Source: Syntrophomonadaceae bacterium
GTDB taxonomy: Bacteria; Bacillota; Dethiobacteria; DTU022; UBA8154
Length of the DNA stretch: 8,261 nucleotides
Reading direction: 5' to 3'
Assembly: GCA_003561325.1 (NCBI GenBank)
Contig: PWWY01000070.1
Location: forward strand, 1-8,261
Both the position numbers and the translations under genes were made by a program. Position 1 is the first letter of the stretch, and the number at the start of each line of letters is the position of its first letter. Under the pieces are notes generated by a model. The model worked only from the letters and a program-made list of their open reading frames with translations, did no database searches and was not told the origin of the DNA. Shown piece by piece: positions 5,205 to 8,261 of the stretch.

Positions 5205-7988
5205 ATGGATTACAGCAAGACGTTAAACTTACCGCAAACGGAATTTCCCATGAAGGCGGGTCTACCCCGCAAGGAACCGCTGATCCTGGAAAAATGGGAG
5301 CAGGTGGAGCTGTTTCAAAAAATGGGACGTCTCAGGAAAGACGCCCCTGCATTTGTGCTCCACGATGGCCCCCCGTACGCCAACGGCAATATTCACATGG
5401 GCACGGCGTTAAATAAAGTGCTTAAAGACATGATCAATCGCTACAAGTTCATGAAAGGATTTCACGTCCCTTATGTCCCCGGTTGGGACACCCACGGTTT
5501 ACCCGTGGAACACCAGGGGATCAAAACCCGGCAAGTAGACCGGAAAAAAGTTTCGGACCTGGAATTTCGCAGGATGTGCCATGATTATGCCCTGCATTAC
5601 CTGGATGTCCAGCGGGAACAGTTTAAACGGCTCGGTGTCTTCGGTGATTGGGAAAACCCGTATGTTACCCTGAAGCCGTCCTTTGAAGCCCGGCAGGTGG
5701 GTGTTTTCGGAGAAATGGCGAAAAAAGGTTTCATCTACAAGGGTTTGAAGCCGGTATACTGGTGCTCCCAGTGTGAAACGGCCCTGGCCGAGGCCGAGGT
5801 TGAGTATATGGAGAAACGATCTCCGTCCATTTATGTCAAGTTTCCGGTTGTGGATGCGCGAAACAAGTGGGGAAACAACTGTGAGCCGGCCTATGTATTG
5901 ATCTGGACCACGACACCCTGGACCATTCCCGCCAACATGGCCATTGCCCTGCATCCGGAAGAGGAATACCTGCTGGTGAAGAGCGGGACAGAGTATCACC
6001 TCCTGGCCCGGGAGATGGTTGAACACGTGGAAACTGAAACAAAAGCCCGGCTGGGGGAGGTTTGTGCCAGCTTTCAAGGCACCGAGCTGGAAGGGATCAT
6101 CTGTCAGCACCCCCTGTACCAGCGACAGTCCCCCATCGTGCTGGCCGACTACGTATCCATGGACCAGGGGACCGGTTGTGTGCACACGGCCCCGGGGCAC
6201 GGCCAGGATGATTACGAAACCGGGCTGCAGTATGAACTTCCGGTTTTTGCGCCCCTCGATGAGAAGGGCTTTTTTACCGAGGCCGCCGGTGAATTTTCAG
6301 GGCTTTCGTTTTCGGAAGGGAATAAAGCAGTGACCCAGGCCCTGGAACGGGAACAGGCGCTGTTAAACCTTTCCTTCATTTCACACCAGTACCCCCACTG
6401 CTGGCGTTGCAAAAAAGAAGTTATTTTCCGGGCCACGGAGCAGTGGTTTGCCTCTATCCAGAAATTCAGGGCTGAGGCCCTGCAGGCGGTACAAGATGTG
6501 CACTGGATCCCGGCCTGGGGTGAAGGAAGAATGAAAAACATGATCGTCGACCGCCGGGACTGGTGTATTTCCAGGCAGCGAGTTTGGGGGGTACCTTTGC
6601 CCATCTTCTACTGTGACGAGTGTGATGAAACGATATTAAACGAAACGAGTATTACCGCCGTGCAGGAAATATTTGCCCGGGAGGGGTCTGATGCCTGGTT
6701 CAAGTATGATGCAAAAGACATTTTGCCTCCCGGCTATCGGTGCGACCACTGCGGCAGCGATGCTTTCCGCAAGGAAAAAGACATCATGGATGTTTGGTTT
6801 GATTCCGGCTCCAGCCATGCTGCCGTGTTGGAAGTCCGGGAGGACCTCACCTGGCCGGCTGATCTTTACCTGGAAGGCAGCGACCAGTTCCGCGGGTGGT
6901 TCCAGTCGTCCCTGCTAACCGCCGTGGCAACCCGGGGTAAGCCTCCCTTTAAAAGTGTATTATCCCACGGTTGGGTGGTCGACGGTGACGGCCGGAAAAT
7001 GTCCAAATCCCTGGGCAACGTGATCGCGCCGGAAGAAATCATTGAGCAGTACGGTGCGGATATCCTGCGCCTCTGGGTTTCCAGCGCCGATTTTACCAGC
7101 GACATTCACCTCTCCAGCGGGATTATCAAGCAGCTGACCGAAGTCTACCGGAAGATCCGCAACACCTGTCGGTTTCTAATGGGGAACCTGCATGATTTTA
7201 ACCCGGCAAAAGATGCTGTCGCCTACAGCCAGCTGGAAGAAATCGATCGCCTGATCCTGCACCGCTTGAAAAAATTGACCGACAGAACGGACCAGTCCTT
7301 TAAACATTACGAGTTTCACCAGGTCTTCCACGCGGTGCACAATTTTACCGTTGTCGATCTCAGCAACTTTTACATGGATGTGCTTAAAGACCGGCTTTAC
7401 GTCCTGGAGGCCGATGCTCCCTCACGACGGGCGGCCCAGACCGTCCTCGCTGAGCTGCTGCAGGTTTTAACCTGCCTGATCGCCCCGGTCCTTCCCTTTA
7501 CGGCTGATGAAATCTATGCCCACATACCCTATCAAGAAGACGAAAGCGTGATCCTGTCGAAATGGCCCGTGCTCCCGGAAGAATACCTGGATGAAGAGCT
7601 GGCACAGCGCTGGGAGGTATTAAGCGAACTTCGAGACGAGGTGAACCGGGTCCTGGAAAAAGCCAGGCGGGATAAAACCATCGGGAACTCCCTGCAGGCC
7701 CACGTGGACCTGTTCCCCGGTCCGGATCTTTATGCGCGGTTGCAACCATACGATTCCCAGCTGGCCAGCATTTTTATCGTTTCGTCCTGCCGGCTGCACG
7801 AACCGACCTCTCCTCCAGGGGAGCAGGCGGAAAGGGCCAGAAACCTGGATTTGCAGCTGGCCGTCAAAAAAGCGGCAGGGGAAAAATGCACCCGCTGCTG
7901 GATGTACTGTCCTTCGGTAGAACAGGCTCAAAAATACCCGGAAATTTGCCGGCGCTGTGCTGCGATTCTCGATAAAATGGAAGCTTAA
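5205..7988 (+). CDS. ileS: Isoleucyl-tRNA synthetase (bacterial type with C-terminal zinc finger)
   Basis: Class Ia synthetase that charges tRNA-Ile with isoleucine in the cytoplasm and edits valine. With the ATG at 5205 the protein has 927 residues, the usual length, and starts MDYSKTLNLPQTEFPM, the common family N-terminus. The HIGH-type motif is HMGT at residues 64-67 in PPYANGNIHMGT. The editing (CP1) domain shows IWTTTPWTIPANMA and GTGCVHTAPGHGQDDYE. A central CSQCETALAEAEVEY segment and the DWCISRQRVWGVPLP and GSDQFRGWFQSS blocks follow. KMSKS is at 598-602 (nt 6996-7010). The anticodon-binding helical domain comes next, and Cys895, Cys898, Cys915 and Cys918 form the C-terminal zinc site. 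The start is uncertain: the frame stays open upstream to TTG 5139 and a strong GAGGAGG lies at 5131-5137, while the ATG at 5205 has AGGAG directly against it. The leader T-box specifies Ile, matching the enzyme. Confidence 0.98.
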   Translation: MDYSKTLNLPQTEFPMKAGLPRKEPLILEKWEQVELFQKMGRLRKDAPAFVLHDGPPYANGNIHMGTALNKVLKDMINRYKFMKGFHVPYVPGWDTHGLPVEHQGIKTRQVDRKKVSDLEFRRMCHDYALHYLDVQREQFKRLGVFGDWENPYVTLKPSFEARQVGVFGEMAKKGFIYKGLKPVYWCSQCETALAEAEVEYMEKRSPSIYVKFPVVDARNKWGNNCEPAYVLIWTTTPWTIPANMAIALHPEEEYLLVKSGTEYHLLAREMVEHVETETKARLGEVCASFQGTELEGIICQHPLYQRQSPIVLADYVSMDQGTGCVHTAPGHGQDDYETGLQYELPVFAPLDEKGFFTEAAGEFSGLSFSEGNKAVTQALEREQALLNLSFISHQYPHCWRCKKEVIFRATEQWFASIQKFRAEALQAVQDVHWIPAWGEGRMKNMIVDRRDWCISRQRVWGVPLPIFYCDECDETILNETSITAVQEIFAREGSDAWFKYDAKDILPPGYRCDHCGSDAFRKEKDIMDVWFDSGSSHAAVLEVREDLTWPADLYLEGSDQFRGWFQSSLLTAVATRGKPPFKSVLSHGWVVDGDGRKMSKSLGNVIAPEEIIEQYGADILRLWVSSADFTSDIHLSSGIIKQLTEVYRKIRNTCRFLMGNLHDFNPAKDAVAYSQLEEIDRLILHRLKKLTDRTDQSFKHYEFHQVFHAVHNFTVVDLSNFYMDVLKDRLYVLEADAPSRRAAQTVLAELLQVLTCLIAPVLPFTADEIYAHIPYQEDESVILSKWPVLPEEYLDEELAQRWEVLSELRDEVNRVLEKARRDKTIGNSLQAHVDLFPGPDLYARLQPYDSQLASIFIVSSCRLHEPTSPPGEQAERARNLDLQLAVKKAAGEKCTRCWMYCPSVEQAQKYPEICRRCAAILDKMEA

Positions 7989-8021
7989 TCATGCCGGGGC
8001 AGGTAAGTTGAGCTGGAGAAA

Positions 8022-8261
8022 ATGGGTGGTCAGGGTATGATTTCTAAGGTGCGCCTGGGCTTGAAAGCGTTTTTGAGCGTGGTTTTCCTGGTCATGCTGG
8101 TTGACCAGGTTTCCAAAACTTATGTGATCAGCAGGATGCAGCCCGGAGATTCGCTGCCGCTGATTCCCGGCATCTTTCACCTTACCTACGTGCGCAACCC
8201 GGGGGCAGCCTTTGGCATCCTGGCCCATCAAACCACGTTTTTTATCGTGATCTCCCTGCTG
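8022..8261 (+). CDS. lspA: Lipoprotein signal peptidase (signal peptidase II), N-terminal part
   Basis: LspA is an integral-membrane aspartic peptidase that cleaves signal peptides of prolipoproteins after diacylglyceryl transfer. Only the first 80 codons are present; the frame is open to the window end. The first membrane helix (about residues 13-29, LKAFLSVVFLVMLVDQV) ends in the family motif VDQVSK. It is followed by an extracytoplasmic stretch with LIPGIFHLTYVRNPGAAFGIL, the conserved N-x-GAAFG motif, and the beginning of helix 2 (TTFFIVISLL). The catalytic Asp pair lies in the missing C-terminal part. ATG 8022 has GGAG at 8015-8018; ATG 8037 in the same frame, five codons later, is an equally reasonable start. 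The gene begins 33 nt after the ileS stop with no terminator between, so it is likely in the ileS transcript and thus also under T-box control. Confidence 0.95.
   Translation, partial: MGGQGMISKVRLGLKAFLSVVFLVMLVDQVSKTYVISRMQPGDSLPLIPGIFHLTYVRNPGAAFGILAHQTTFFIVISLL

Noticed and set aside
4916..5416. Plus-strand 166-codon frame across the T-box and the ileS start
   Set aside because: It crosses T-box stems and the terminator and then reads out of frame through the IleRS HIGH region; the RNA structure explains the sequence better.
5499..6200. Minus-strand open frame (233 codons) opposite ileS
   Set aside because: Antisense to well-conserved IleRS catalytic and editing sequence, with no motif or start signal of its own.
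1..8261. CRISPR arrays, insertion sequences, attachment sites, tRNA or rRNA genes
   Set aside because: Read on both strands, no regularly spaced repeats, terminal inverted repeats with transposase, or RNA-gene signatures other than the T-box were seen.

Overview
The window is a moderately GC-rich stretch of a bacterial chromosome carrying the cell-division and growth gene cluster that lies downstream of ftsZ in Firmicutes. The gene order is pgeF(ylmD) - HlyD-like gene - yggS(ylmE) - sepF(ylmF) - yggT(ylmG) - ylmH - divIVA - T-box leader - ileS - lspA, all on the plus strand. The order, the SepF/DivIVA pair, the isoleucine T-box, strong GGAGG-type ribosome binding sites and GTG/TTG starts point to a Gram-positive-type Firmicute. 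The HlyD-like insertion suggests a clostridial lineage of the Peptococcaceae/Desulfotomaculum/Moorella kind; that lineage is inferred from gene order and protein character, not from a search.

Layout. Positions 1-375 hold the 3' end of pgeF. A single-pass membrane-fusion-type protein follows (426-1541), then the PLP-binding protein YggS (1578-2258) and SepF (2294-2728). After a 219-bp gap come the small membrane protein YggT (2948-3232), the S4-domain RNA-binding protein YlmH (3343-4134) and DivIVA (4233-4733). About 470 bp without a confident coding region lie between divIVA and the preferred ileS start. They contain a possible promoter and a complete isoleucine-specific T-box with mutually exclusive antiterminator and terminator. 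IleRS (5205-7988, possibly starting earlier) follows, then the first 80 codons of lspA (from 8022), which run off the end.

How the genes fit together. SepF tethers FtsZ to the membrane, DivIVA marks curved membrane and poles, and YggT belongs to a family repeatedly linked to the division cluster. YlmH acts on ribosomes, YggS in PLP homeostasis and PgeF in cell-wall-related housekeeping. From the T-box onward the region appears to be a separate transcription unit controlled by the charging state of tRNA-Ile. lspA starts 33 nt after ileS and is probably co-transcribed with it.

I see no mobile element, CRISPR array, tRNA/rRNA gene or defence system. This is largely a conserved housekeeping region. 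The less ordinary points are the HlyD-like gene inside the ylm cluster, the structured sepF-yggT spacer, and the unclear starts of ileS and yggT.
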